DNA of 64,000 bases, taken from assembly GCA_022453515.1 (NCBI GenBank), contig JAJNNY010000100.1:1-64000 (forward strand), read 5' to 3'. Under the pieces are notes generated by a model, which had not been told where the DNA came from, did not search any database, and was given only the letters and a program-made list of their open reading frames with translations. The stretch's first letter is position 1, and every line of letters begins with the position of its first letter. The position numbers were made by a program, and so were the translations under genes. Below, piece after piece: positions 11,302 through 23,748 of this stretch. Source of the stretch: Astrocystis sublimbata. Its lineage: Eukaryota; Ascomycota; Sordariomycetes; Xylariales; Xylariaceae.

Positions 11302-11983
11302 TGCGCTGGTGGGAGGAGAGAGTCGGGTCACGGCGACCAATGCCCGAGGTCGTCAGCGGCGCATTGGAGCATTCGGCGGCCTTCCGGATTCTTAATCGCA
11401 GGGGTTGGACGATTATCTACCAGTCGTGACGTAGGAATGCCCTCGGTTGCGAAATGTTATCTTGTCGCAGATTCTCTCATGAAATTCTATGCGTCTTGGA
11501 AAATTAGTTTTCTCGAGGCAAAGCTCCCCACCTATACCTAGGTGTAGTACCGACTGTAGGTGTCCTATACTAGCCCCCTAGGTGGGAGAGGTACCTAAGT
11601 AGGTACCTACTCCACTCGTCCCTCATACTTGCCATATGAGGTTTGATTATTACAGCGAGACTTAGACATACAGATCAAGCAGACCGAAGGACAGCACCCG
11701 GCCACTATTCCAAGATATGTGCATGTGCGTATCCATGATGCAGGGACGCGTTTTTCATTATATGTATCTATGTACAAATGCAGCTTCTACCCAGCAACAA
11801 TATGAAATGCAGTCATCAATACCGAAATTCGCTCCCAAAACCTAGTACCTAGTAGGGGTAGCAAAACGCCATGCATCGTTAAGCCCTTTTAAAACAACAA
11901 ACGATTTGCGTGAAATCAGCCTCGTGAGGAGTCCAACCAAACTATTCCACCCTGCCGTATCCTATGCCATCCTATCCAGTCCT
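11302..11983. other. intergenic
   Basis: PPR-gene promoter side and POL1 3' flank. It is rich in CCTAGGTGG / TACCTAAGTAGGTACC-type palindromes between 11530 and 11610. No gene supported. Confidence 0.6.
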
Positions 11984-14900
11984 TCAAACAGCAACAAAGC
12001 CAAGCTTGGAGAACAAGGTATCCATCGCGACCCACTGGCGCCCACACTTGTCTAGGTATCTGTCAACAACGCCCTTAAGCGTCTCGAAGCGAGTGCGGTT
12101 GTGCTCGGCGAGGGTCTTGACGCGTTCGATCTCCGTGGCGCCGAGGGCACCGCCGTTGCCCGAGCCCCCGAGCCCCGTTGCGCCCGACTGGGCCTTGGCC
12201 TTGGCCTTTTCCACGTCCCAAAGTGAGGCGAAATAGACGAGTTGGTTGTAGATGTCGCGCTCCGAGTACTCGTACCGCATGCGGCCGAGGCAGCCCGTCG
12301 CCAGGCCCTTGGGGCCCATGCAACGTGTACCGTACACCGAAAGCTGACGTGTGCGGTTGCCGCACGACACGTCGTCGCATACGAGCCACCCTTGGTAGTA
12401 CCGTGACGTCTGTGCGCGGATGGCGTGCTCAAGCTGGGCGACGATGCTCAGGTTGGAGATGGTGCTTGAGCAGGAGGGACAGGCGACGCCCTGAGCTGTT
12501 ACCCTCAGTGTTGGATTACCATCCGTGGTGGAGGTGGCGGGAAGGAGACCCTCGAAAGACGAAGAGGTCTTGCACTTCCGGCAGCGGAGAGAAAGGCGTG
12601 CGCAATCCTGAAAACGGATTTCATCGGGGATTTGGGACTCTAGCGGATGTATCTCGAGGTCATTGGACCCGGAGTTGCTTGAGGAGTTGTTGGCGTAGCG
12701 ACGGATGTCGAGACCGAGTTGTTCGGCGAGTTGTGAAGTAGAAGTGCCCGTGATGTTGGCGCAGAGACGTTCGACGGGTGGGAAGATTTGTTTGCCCATA
12801 TACCACTCGACGTCTACCTTGAGATCCGAGTCCTTTTTGGTGACATCCTGCGGCGTATAGGCACGCTTCGCAACGGCTTCAGAACTGGTCTTGCTGTCTC
12901 CGGTCACCACGTATGAGATGACATCTCCGCGGCGGACAGGCTTGCCTCGCGCAATTTCTCGAAGAGCCACTTGGACCTGGGGCATTGAGTCGGCGTTGGG
13001 GTATTCTGTTGGTGCCTTGCCGAGTTGCGTGAAGATGATATACTTTTGAACTGGAATCAACTGCTCGCGCATCTTGCCTGAGATTTCACGTAGATACTCG
13101 TGTATCCGCTGGACCGCAACTTCGGTTTCATCTCCTGAAAGGATCTCATTCAGTATCCGAGATGAGATTTCCTTCGACAGACCACAGTACTCTCTGCGCT
13201 TCATGTCCAAGCCCTTGACCTCCATCTTCTCAACGTATTTGCCACCAGGGACCTCAACGAGATTGATAGCAGCATATTTCTTTTTGGCTTGTAGCAGAAT
13301 TCGTCGGAAGACGTTGTCGATATCAATTTCTAGGAGGCGGTATCGTTCGTTGACAGCCTTCTTGAACTCGTTACCGACTTTCAAAGCATCTGCCACTGAT
13401 TCGACATTGGCATTGATCATGACGGAGTCGGTGTCGCCATAGATAACCTCTAGAGAATTGGACTCCGCAAGATCTGCCGTACTCTTGAGAATCTCACGAC
13501 CCTTGGACGTAGTAAGCACAGCCAAGGGCCGCGCATAGAATCGCGATTTGGTGTATCCCAGGCAACCGTACATAGAATTTGCGGTGAGCTTTAGAGCGAG
13601 TTGTTTAATATCCCATGTAGCGAGTTCCTCTGGGGAGGCATTCTTGTCTTTCATAAGCGACTTCACCTGTCGCCGACGGCTGACAAGAGTGGCGATCAGC
13701 CTGGGTAGGATACCCAATTCTTGTTCTGTTGGGACAGCTGGCACAGTATCTTCGGCTTCCGACTGCAAATGGTGTTAGTACGGTCTAGGTTAAGACTGCA
13801 ACAAACTTACCCATCCAGATCGCTCCACCGTTGTGAAACAGATATTAAACTCTTGAATTATGGAAGGATATAGGGAATTGAAGTCCATGACAAGCACAAA
13901 CTTATCATACAGTCCCTTCTTTGGATCGAACACCAAACCACCTTTGTACTTGTCCTTCTTCTTGCTGGGAGCAGCGTCCTCGTCGTCTACCTCATCCTCG
14001 ACCTTCGGCCGCCCTTTGTAAAACTGTTTGTCGGGGCATATGTATTTGTTGCGATGAAACTCATGCAGCAGAATGTACTCATTTCGCTCTGCTCGGGTGC
14101 CAGTCAACGTCCGCGCCCACGAGTTGCCTGCTAGGTTCGTCAAGACCTTGGTCAAAGGCAGGATCTGCGTACTTAGTGCCAGTGCAGCGATGAAATATGT
14201 ATCTGCTTCCATGTGTGTAACATAATCCATCAGGCCGCTCTTCTCGGCAGCCCAGGTTTTCAAAGCAGCTTCGTTATCAATGTCCCAACGATGGGTATCG
14301 TCGCCGAGATATAGATTACACATCTCAGTCAAACTCCAAGACTGGCATTTGAACATAACGGATTTGCCCGCATCATTGGCGAGATCACATAATAGGCGGC
14401 CAGCCATGACTTGACGCTCTGCGAAGACGTTACCGCCGGCTTTGCCTATGGATGATGGCCATTGCGCCCTGCGAAGCCGTCCAAGGCGTGCCCATTGTGG
14501 GGTTTTCTTCTCGTGCAATCTGTTTAGGATGATGCTGTAATCGACCCCTTCCAGTTGGTGTCCCAGGATAACATCAGGATCGACAAGATCAAGCTGTGCG
14601 AGGAAGAATGACAAAATGTCCGCTTCTGTCTTCATTAGCTTGAGAAGACCCTTCTTTCTGCCCTGTGCGAGCTTATCGAATCCGAAAGGAAATGCGTTGC
14701 CGTTCGGTCGGATTAAAGTAAACGTCCGAGATGGCATCTTCTTGGCTGGCGTAGTATCACTGAGTAGAACATTTTCGTAAATGCGAGCAGTAATAGCAAG
14801 GATCTCCGTCTTGTTATCTTTTGCGTTGAAGGTTGTTCGCATGGCCAGACTCATCAAAGTCAGGGGGGGGGCGTCCAGACCATCTGAGTCGCTCAATGCA

Positions 14901-16700
14901 GTAATACCTTCAGGGCTCTTGACGGAGACTTCAAGTTTGGCATATGAGCTGTTTTTCAAGGTCCCAAAATCGGCATCTTGGATCTTGAGCCAGCACGGTC
15001 CCATGATGTTCTTCCATAGCACAAATTGCTCAAACAATACAGTATTAGTGCCGAAAACATGAGAGAACGTCTCACCAGTCTTCTCGGCAGGAATTTGAGG
15101 CTCTATCTTTATGTCAGTCGCGTTTAAGGCGTAACTATGAGGCGGGCAACTTACTATTGTACGGGTACAGCAGTTTTAGATACTGGGCTTCACTTGGAAT
15201 CCCAGGGAGTTCAAAGGCGTATTTTCTGTTGCAGCCTTTGATTTTGTACATATCAACATTCATCTTGGTCATGATCTCATCCACCTCGGAATATACGTCC
15301 TGCATGCCGACTTCCTCACTCGTATCTTGGCCTCCACGCTGTCGATGCTGCCGGGGTAGGAAATACAAATTCCTTAGTATATTGTCAACCTTGACGAAAC
15401 AGCTGGCGTAAGTGCCGGTCTTCTTGTTCTGCACCTTGCCAAATAGACAAAGAGAGCCGTTGACTTCGGTGTAATCCGTCCAGAACATATTGAGGCTGCC
15501 GTCGTCCTCGATGGCATCCTTGTAATCCATCTTGCCAAGAGTGAGGGTCTGCGGTTGGGAGCTCTCAGCGACGTTCAACGCATCGGTCAGTTGGTTCCAT
15601 GACGATGAGTCGACGTCAACTGCAGGGGCTTTTGGGGCCGAAGAACTGGCAGGGGTAGGGTAAGGCTCAGGCTTCACCAGCTTTTTGATGTGTCGAGAAG
15701 CGGCTAGATTGACGCTCGCTGTGTTTATGGCGCCGGCATGAGCTACCTCCATCATCTCCTCGTCCTCGTCCTCCTCTGCAGGCTCGGTCTTCAGTTGCGC
15801 CTTTCGCGCAACTACTTTGGATATGGGTGATGAGGGCAGTGGCGCCGGATCGCTCATCACATCATCGTTGGCATGTGGTATCACATCGTCGTCATCCATA
15901 GGCGGGAGAAAACCGTCATCGTCGTCCGGTTCGGTATGCGAGATCGGCGGTACGGCTTCTGGGCTGAGTCTCGCCTTCTTGGGTGCGGGATGCCTAGCGC
16001 TACGGACAGGAGACAGGGCACGGGCACGGCGCCTCTCAGGGGACCGGTTCCTCTTGGGCAATCGGACTACCGGGGCCGAGACATTGGAGTCGACCTCGCC
16101 TAGCAGGTTGGCAAGGAACCTGTCGTCCTCCTCGGTCTTGATAACCTAAAGCCGAGGTGAGCATGTCGTCTTCGATCGATATCCAGCTGTCAGGGGGAGA
16201 GATGGCTGCGTACTTTCGCTTTAGGTTGAGGGGCGCTCTGGCCCTTCATGAAGAACTCGCTGATGTCACGATCGTTGGCGTCTCTCTTGGCAGCCTCTTC
16301 CTCGCGTTTCCGTTTGTCTGGCGAGTGGAGGCCGGGTGAGCAGAGTGGCGCAAAACTACGTTGGAAAGGGCGGGAGCTTTTCTCACTTACCTGATTTACC
16401 GGGTTTGCGGGGCCTGGAGCCAGACGCTACAGCTCCGTCGTCGTCGCTCTCGGAGTAGTAGGTCGGGACTCGATCCCATTCCTCGCGGCCATCGTCGGCG
16501 TAGCCCTCGCCATTGTCGTCGACAACGAAGTCATCTTGGTTGAGGCGCTCCCTCACGATATTCTTGTACTCGTTCTCGTCGACCTCCTCGTAAAGGGCGT
16601 TCTCCTCGGCAAGCTCGTACGAGTCGTAGGCCTTCTTGCCGGAAGCGCGCAGAGCCCGCAGCTCAGCAAGCTTGTTGCGTCTGCTGGCAGCCTTCGACAT
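11984..16700 (-). CDS. POL1: DNA polymerase alpha catalytic subunit
   Basis: Five exons (16700-16391, 16317-16214, 16145-15155, 15102-13811, 13762-11984) with introns of 48-73 nt, all in phase, give 1491 aa, the normal size for this B-family polymerase. Visible landmarks: an acidic N-terminal region; the [12 protein letters not shown] segment near the palm/exonuclease-like fold; motif [11 protein letters not shown] (about 875-884); motif [14 protein letters not shown] (about 957-969); motif C YGDTDS (about 1007-1012). The C-terminal zinc-binding Cys clusters (CRKCKT...CPSC and [10 protein letters not shown]...[11 protein letters not shown]) dock the B subunit. The exonuclease-like domain is expected to be inactive, as in the family. 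With primase it starts leading- and lagging-strand synthesis in the nucleus. All key polymerase Asp residues are present. Confidence 0.97.
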
Positions 16701-19040
16701 GGTCTTCAGTCAAGGGAGTGCCTCGGCAGGTGCTGTCTTCGGTAAAGGCAGTAGGTATAGGCAGTCAGGGGATCTCGTGGGTTTGGTTTCGGGATGTTGT
16801 GGGTGTCTGTACAATTGTTCAAAAGTCGACGCAATGCATGTTACGAGGGGGGGTTGGGTGTTTGGGTGTCGAGGGGGTGAAATTGCTAAGGTATGCTTTT
16901 GAGTGTGTTGGGCTGTTTGGCTTGCAAGGAGGGGAACAGGTGTGTACCTCGATGCGTGCCCAGGTGCCATGCGTGCTATGCTGTTTCTATCACTAATTAA
17001 GTAGCAATTAATGGGTACGCGTCGCGGGTCTGTCGTCTGGGAAATTTGGAGCGCGTCGCGCCTCCTTTCGGCTCCACAATTCTCACCACTAACCACATCC
17101 ACCCGCACCTGCCGAGTCGCCACAAAAAATAGATGAGATGGTTTTGTATGCCTCTTAAGTCGGCATATAGGAAAAGAAATATTGATTTAATCATGGAATA
17201 ACTATTGTACAATGAATAAACTAGAGAAATAACTACCATATAACGAGGTAATAATAAAACAATAGCATTATATATATATTTTGAAGGGGGTATGAACTAC
17301 TAAGAACCTAGAAGTGTTATATCTATTCTGCGTGGCACCTCGCCTGCCTCAAGTATGTACCTAGGGGGCTAGGTACTTATAATGATGGGTTCTACGTCCC
17401 AACAGGCTAGCGTCCGCACAGACCTGGCCCACATGGGCCCCCTTATAAGGGGCGGCTTCGCCCCAGGTCCTACGCGAGGGTTCTTTTCCTCGTCACCTCT
17501 CTCTTTTTTCCACCTCCCACGAAGGGGGTGGTTTTCGAGGTGGTCGGAGGTTTTTAAATACCTTCCCTTAGCCTCAAGGCCTCGCGAGAGACCTCGAGGC
17601 ACCCCCCATCCTTAAAGAATTCTGAACACCTTTGGGGCATGAGTGTGGGCAGGTATTCGAGACCTAGTCGCGGAGGGCACGTACTACTCCCCTCCAGGTA
17701 GCGGGTAGTACGTTTTGCCTATACTTCTAGGCCTCGTATACGGCTCATGTCCCTCCCCCAATACACGCGTTCAAACCATTCTCCCTTTGCAAGCCTGTTG
17801 AAAGCGTAGAATACCTATATAGACACCCAGCCCTACTTCGCCCCACCTAATTATGTTTTGGTCCCAGCAGTTGTCATTTTGGTTGATCAGGTATGAGTTA
17901 AGAGCGCGATGTTAATCCTTCTCAGGAGGGTGCTAAGGTGGATGGACAGGTGTTAACAAGCAGAAGATTTCTTGCAACATTTTCAAGGTTCCACCGGCAG
18001 TAGATAGCTACAGACTTGTGTGATCTTGTAAATTCTAAATGCTCAAGAGCAATAATTCAGAGGTCCTTCAAGCCTTCATTCAACACAGAAGAAAATGACA
18101 GAAAACTCAAATCACAATTTTTGACATTCTTGCGAACTACCACTGGACGAAAGTCTAGTATTAATAATATGGTATACAGCAAGGCAAAGGGCTCCCCAAG
18201 CGCTCGAGTACGCGCCCTCCTCCTCCCTCCCCCCCTCCTGGCCCCCTTCATAAACCAGCCGAGTGAACGGTGAACGGTTATGCCTTCGACGCACCCCACC
18301 CCACGAGCAGCATTGTAGAGCGATATCTACCGCGGCCCACCCGCCATTGAGTTCTGCGCTGCTCAGTCAACTGATCCGCGGCGTCGTTGTTGGTAGCGTT
18401 GGTACAAGACACCGGACAATTGGTCTCTACCCTCGCCAAGCTGTGTTTTTAAGCTGTGGCTGCAGCCAAAAAAGAAACCGCTAGTGCGGAAAACACAACC
18501 CGTGTCATTAGCTGCCATGGATCGCACTTGTAGCAGTCCAAAATCGGGACCGGTTTGATCTTTCTCGGCCGCTCCTCTTCCAGATAGTCGATAATACTGT
18601 CACTTGTCTCCCCGAACTTCTTCCAAAGGTGCGTGGGCAGACTTTCAGCTCTCAGGTCCGCCGCTCACATCACCATGTTTCCCAGACGGTGTTGCGTGGC
18701 ATAACATCGTGCCATAATCATTCCTTCCGCTAGCACGTTGAAGCAAGCGCTGTGCTGAGCATCTAGTTGAGTATACTAGAGCTGCCGAAAGTGCAAAGTA
18801 GTTTGTGAAAAGGAAGTTTGCAAGATTTGAGATTATCAAGGAGATGACTTGATAGCATCAAGGCGTAGGAAGGCTCTATCCGACTCAAGGTATCATAATG
18901 ATGGAAAAAACAGCCTGAGACTTTTAAGACACCCCTTTTGTGGTCCCCGTAAATGCAACGCAAAATGATGGTTCGAGTCTACGCATGGAAATGCAGCCAC
19001 GAATGCAAGATGTCTATTATCGATCTGTGACACACTCAAC
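16701..19040. other. intergenic, with a GC-rich structured island
   Basis: 2.3 kb without a supported gene, between the POL1 start and the eIF4G 3' end (both genes on the minus strand). An AT-rich stretch (17140-17300) abuts a GC-rich block (about 17360-17770) containing several perfect palindromes, listed separately. The open frames here lack any recognisable protein feature. Confidence 0.55.
17355..17770. other. GC-rich block with hairpins, origin unknown
   Basis: Begins at a CCTAGGGGGCTAGG palindrome. It contains the perfect 14-bp palindrome CCCCTTATAAGGGG (17439-17452), an adjacent GGGGC/GCCCC hairpin (17449-17466) and a 9-bp inverted repeat ACGTACTAC/GTAGTACGT (17679-17687 and 17705-17713). 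It contrasts in base composition with the AT-rich flank. No coding potential or known element is recognised. Confidence 0.4.
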
Positions 19041-22000
19041 TCAGTTGTCCCCTTTCTCCCCTTTCTCGGCTGGAGCAGAGGTCTCTGGCTTGACCTTAGC
19101 CAAAGCAGGGGATGCCGCAGTGGATGGGGGGGACCCTGGATGATCGGAATCCATGGTGGCCAATAGACTACAACAAGGGTTAGCATGTATGCCTGGCTGC
19201 GCGGCAGCATAGTTGGGAACTCGTCACTTACCCAAAAGAGTTGGTGCTAGTAGGGGCTTCCTTGACTGGAGGCGTGCCGGTTCTCGATGAAGCACCAGAA
19301 TCATCCGCACCACGACTCAAAGCGCCTCCAGGTCCAAGGCGTCTACCACTGTTGCTTCGCGAACCTAGCATCGACATGGGGGCAAGCGAGAAGTTGTTAC
19401 TGGTGGGGCGGCTAGCACCACCCTTGAGACGGCGCAAGTCATCCATACCGACCTGGTTGGGGACCGGTTGAGGAAAGCCTCCACCATGTCGTGCATCCCC
19501 ACGGCCAAGCGGCGCACGTCCTCCACCACCTCTTTGGTTACTTCGAGCAGCCTCGGCGGCTTTCTGGGCACTCAAAGCCTCTGCCTCGGCTCGAATCTCA
19601 TCGAGTGTCTTGGGGCCCTTGTTTGCCTCCTTGGACATCCAGTTGCCCTTGCGCAGGTCCACGACGTCCATGAGCATGAATTGTAGGCGACTTGCCAGTC
19701 CCGGGATTTCAATCATGGACTGTATACGTGTGAAGTAGGCGTCCATCATGGGTTTGCCTTTCTCGGCGGCATCCAGGTTGCCACCGATCGTCTTTAGTAG
19801 CTTGCAGAGAGATTCAACTTCTGCATCGTCCGGAATGCCGGAATAGTCGACCAGTTTTCTGACACACTCGTGCATGATGCGTTCAGTCAACATGCCAAGC
19901 TTGTACAGCTCACCAATGAACTGTACCAGGCCAAGACCTCGTCGCTTTGCGGCAGCGGCCACATAATACTCATCACTTAGCAAGACTGCTTGACCGTCGG
20001 TACCTTCTTCCTTAGGAAGATCGATCTTCCAGCCACGCTCAAATTCCTCCTGGCATCTATTGAGGAGATACTTTCTGAACAAAGCACCTCCGTTAACAAC
20101 GTTGCCGTTTCTGTCCTTGATGTTCTCATCTCGGACTTCTGGGCTCATGGTCTCCAGCATCTTCTTGCAGAACTTGGCATACATCGAGGCCCAGTGGGCT
20201 TCGTCTGTGGCCTTCTCGAACGTAAGCTGAATCACTTGGCGCAATGTCCTGCCATCCGTCTCTTCCTTTGACTGGGCCGCAATCTCCAAGATTTGATCTG
20301 AGATACGGTCGAAGTTCTCGGGCGTCATTTTGTTGAGGGCAGCCTTGACCTTACGCTGCACCATAGCGGGCTCCATCAAGGTAGGCTGGGAAGCGAGGTT
20401 GCTGGAAGCAGCCCCTTTGCCAATACTAGTAGGCTTCCAGCCTGTAGAACTTGTCTGGAGGGCATCGATCTTCAAGCCAGCGGTAAGAGGCATGGTCTTA
20501 GCTGCCTGTGCTTCCGACTTGCCGCCCATTGTATTTTGCTTGCTGGCGTTGCGCCGACTACTCTGCCGAGGCGAGTTAGGTCCCATGCTTCCCATGTTGG
20601 AAGAAGCTTGTCGGCTCATGGAGGCGCCTCCGCCGAATGCACCGCCTGGGCGCTGGAAGCTAGCCATAGGATTGATCCCAGGCCGACCGCTCATTGCCTT
20701 GTTGCTCGCCTCGAACCGTTGCATCGAGGTCGTACCAGAAGGCAACGGTGAGCCGACACTGCCAAAGTTGCCCATGGCAGGGAAACCGGAGGCGCCACCC
20801 CTAGTGCTATTCGACCTTCCGGCGCCGCCACCTGAGCGATTTGAGGCGGATCGTCCGCCATCGCCATCGCCGATAAGTTTTTGCACTTGGTTAACGAAAT
20901 CAACGGATGGCTGCTCCGTAAATACTGGTTTGAATTGCAACAAGAAAGCTGCGTCATACTTGAAAGAAGTGCCCTTCTTGGCCACGGCGGCGTTGAGGGC
21001 TGGGTTGGGTGAGTTAATGCCCGGCGGGTAGATGTCGGTCTTGATGACGTCCAAAAGTCGGGCCGTCTTCAAAGACTGCAGCGCAGCGCTAGGTTGAGGG
21101 GGCTCAACACTTTTAGTAGCAAGCGGCGCGAGGTTCAAAGCTTGTGGCTTGGGAGCACGACCGCTGGGACTGGACTTCGCACCGGCAGTGGTGGACTGCT
21201 TGTCGCCCAGATTGAGACTGGCAAGTTTCGCGGTTGCGTCAGTAGTAGCAGACGATTGTTCGCCGGTACTGGCATCGGCAGATTCTGAGTTCTTTTTGGC
21301 CGCAGCCTTCTCCTCCTCAGCCCTTGCTTCCTCACGTTTTCGCTCCTTCTCTTCCTCGAGACGTTCCATCTCTCGCTCTTGCTCACGCAACTTTCTATCA
21401 TTCTCGGCTGCGTTAGCAACCCGGTCCTTCTCCGCGGACTCCTTCTTTGCCGCAGCCTCGGCTGCTCTCTTGGCTTGTAGCTCCTCTTCTGCCTTCTCAC
21501 GCAGAGCATCAGCCTCCTCCATTTCGCGAATCATGCGTTCGATCTCATCTTCATCAGGCTCGGCAGATTCCTTGGGCGCTGGCGCCGCAGCAGCGGCATC
21601 TGCTTTGGGCTGGGCATCTGACTTCGTCTCCTCCTGAACGGCCTCTTTGTCGGATCCAGGGACCTCGGTCTTTGTGATTACGTCGTCCGCTTTGACCTGC
21701 GCGTCGGCAGGAGAGTGAACCGGCGATACCTTAGCCGTGTCATCCTCCTTACCTTTGTCGGTCGTGGCAGTCTGCTTGATCTTCTCCATAAATTCGATAC
21801 GCTTCTCTTCAGCAGTCTTCGAGTTGGAGATACTGTCCGTTCGACCGTGAGCTGGAACGAACGATTTAGGGGTGGATGGCTTTGGGGGTGGCGTGGGGGT
21901 GGAGGCAATAACAGGTGGGGTTCTCGACTGCTGGCTCGTGGAAGCCGGCGACGCTGGGGGCTTCAATTTCCCAAGGTCGATGGTCTCCCCATTCTCATTC

Positions 22001-23748
22001 TTGATGGGTACGGCCATACTTCGTTTGACTGGGCGATTAAACGCGGGACCATTCTTCAACTGGGCCGCTTGCTGCTGTGGTGTGCCATGTGCGACTGGCG
22101 CTTGGCTCTGGCCAGTGCTTGAGACAGGTCGCTGATCAGATATCTGCGAGTTGCTACGCGACATCGGTTGAGGGCCAGTGTTGTAGGATGGTACAAAAAC
22201 TGGTTGTTGGTACGGCGTCATGGGTGAACCATGGACAGGCTGTGCCGCGTGGTGGTTTGGATACTGCGGGTAACCATGGGGGGGCATTTGCATTCCATAG
22301 CCTTGGGCATATGGTGCCGGATAACCCTGCTTCACACTGGTCAGTACTTGTTCGTATTCTCGACCCTTAGGCGATGGATTTGGATGCCTAGGGTTCTCAG
22401 TCGTCGGAAGGTTCAGGGGGGAACTAGGGGGTAAAGAAATCATTCGCGAATCAGATGCCGATGAGCCGTCAAACTTGCTAGGAACGAGCTGGCTCACAAT
22501 TTGTGACTCATCGAACATGCTGGTCCGGGAGCCAAGCCGCCTACTAAGGCATCTTTGTCTCCAATCACAATCAGGTCTTAGAGCCTCGGATCGTTGGTGG
22601 GGGTTCGAGTACTTCTCGCTTTCCCGACGAAATCCCTTTTTCTTAGGCTTGGATTGTGTACGCTCAAAAGACTGCAGAAAGGGAAAAGGGAGCATTTGGC
22701 TAGGTACCTGGTGCATGTGAGGCGGGGGGTAATAGTAGCCCGGCATTGCTTGCCCGCCTGGGGGGACCATCGGGGGGCCCGGTTGAGGCATGGCAGCGGC
22801 CATGTGCGGGCTCCGGTTTTGCTGTGGCGGGGTGCCGAAGTGGTGCGATTGGCGACCGTTGCCCGCGAAATTGGCAGGCATACCACCTCGTCCCTGGTTC
22901 CCTTGCTGGCCTCGGTTATAGTTGTTGGTGGGGGGGTAGCCCATAGACGCGGCGTTGTAGCCACCACTGCTGTAGGTTCGACCGCCGCCACGGCCACCGC
23001 CTGAGTGACCACCTCGGTTCATGTTTCCGGGCTGGGGTCCGGCGTGGTTGCTAATGTCGCTAACATTAGAGCCACGGCGCATGTGCGGGGAATTTGGGCC
23101 GAGTGTATTTTGATCCTGTGAGGTTGAGGGGGTACGCGCATGCGATCGGTCGTTGTCAAAGCTGCCAAATGCCAAGGTGGCGTTTGACTGTGCGGCGCCC
23201 GACACAGGTCGGCCACCACTTTTGGAAGGTTCAGGGATCGGCGTGGGCGAAGCCCGGGGCTCCGTGACGCCGCCGCGAGCACCAGTACCAGGGATGGCGA
23301 CCTGTGCAGTCGGAGGCTGTGGGGTGCTGTGCGAGGGTGCCGGAGATTCCGTGTATCCAAATTTGATACTGCCAGGCGTCGGACCAGCAGGGGCACCGTT
23401 TGTGGAGTAGCTGTTGGGTCCGTTCGCGCTCATGGTGACAGAGCTCTTACGGCTGTGATCAGGCTGACCGTTGGGAGTGGAGGTGGCGGAGGTGCCGTGC
23501 GCAACGGTAGGCACTGCAGGCGTTATGTTCGACCGGCCGTTCATAGGCGTGATGGAAGACGACTTGGCATGGTTCGAGGCAGGCGCAGAGCCAGCCACAA
23601 CAATGGGGGAATTCGACCCAGTCGCAACAACGGGCGTCGAGGACGGCTTCTTGGCTGCGCCAGCGGCAGAAGCGTAAGACGTCACTGCGGGAGCCGTAGG
23701 TTGGTTGGACGCAGGGTTTGCGGGCTGCTGATTAGCCGAAGAAGTCAT
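19041..23748 (-). CDS. TIF4631: eukaryotic translation initiation factor 4G
   Basis: Exons 23748-19232 and 19167-19041 are joined over a 64-nt intron (GTAAGT donor, GCTAAC branch, TAG acceptor). A further 381-nt segment (22707-22327) is best read as an in-frame, stop-free intron. Without it the protein is about 1420 aa, otherwise 1547. The N-terminal half is Pro/Ser/Gln-rich and disordered. A Lys/Glu-rich coiled segment follows (about 21290-21560). The eIF4E-binding motif YDAAFLL (Y-x4-L-phi) lies at 20938-20958. The MIF4G HEAT domain (about 19640-20345) includes LNKMTPENFDRISDQI and ALFRKYLLNRCQEEFERGW. The tail is RG-rich. eIF4G scaffolds eIF4E, eIF4A and poly(A)-binding protein at the mRNA cap. 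The length and absence of a C-terminal MA3/W2 domain match fungal eIF4G. Confidence 0.95.
22327..22707 (-). other. candidate stop-free, phase-0 intron within eIF4G
   Basis: On the minus strand the segment starts with CAG|GTACCT and ends with GTGTGAAGCAG after a CTGACC branch-like site. It is 381 nt long (127 codons, no stop). Its translation (Lys/Arg/Trp/Cys-containing) is unlike the Pro/Gly/Tyr/Gln low-complexity sequence on both sides. Removing it joins PPPHMHQ to GYPAPYAQGYG. Confidence 0.6.

Noticed and set aside
16710..17123. 137-aa open frame upstream of POL1 on the minus strand
   Set aside because: Overlaps the expected POL1 leader, composition is low-complexity His/Pro/Thr, and a competing open frame exists on the other strand; no domain.
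20330..21031. 233-aa open frame on the plus strand
   Set aside because: Antisense shadow of eIF4G; hydrophobic/Pro/Ala composition mirrors the sense codons.
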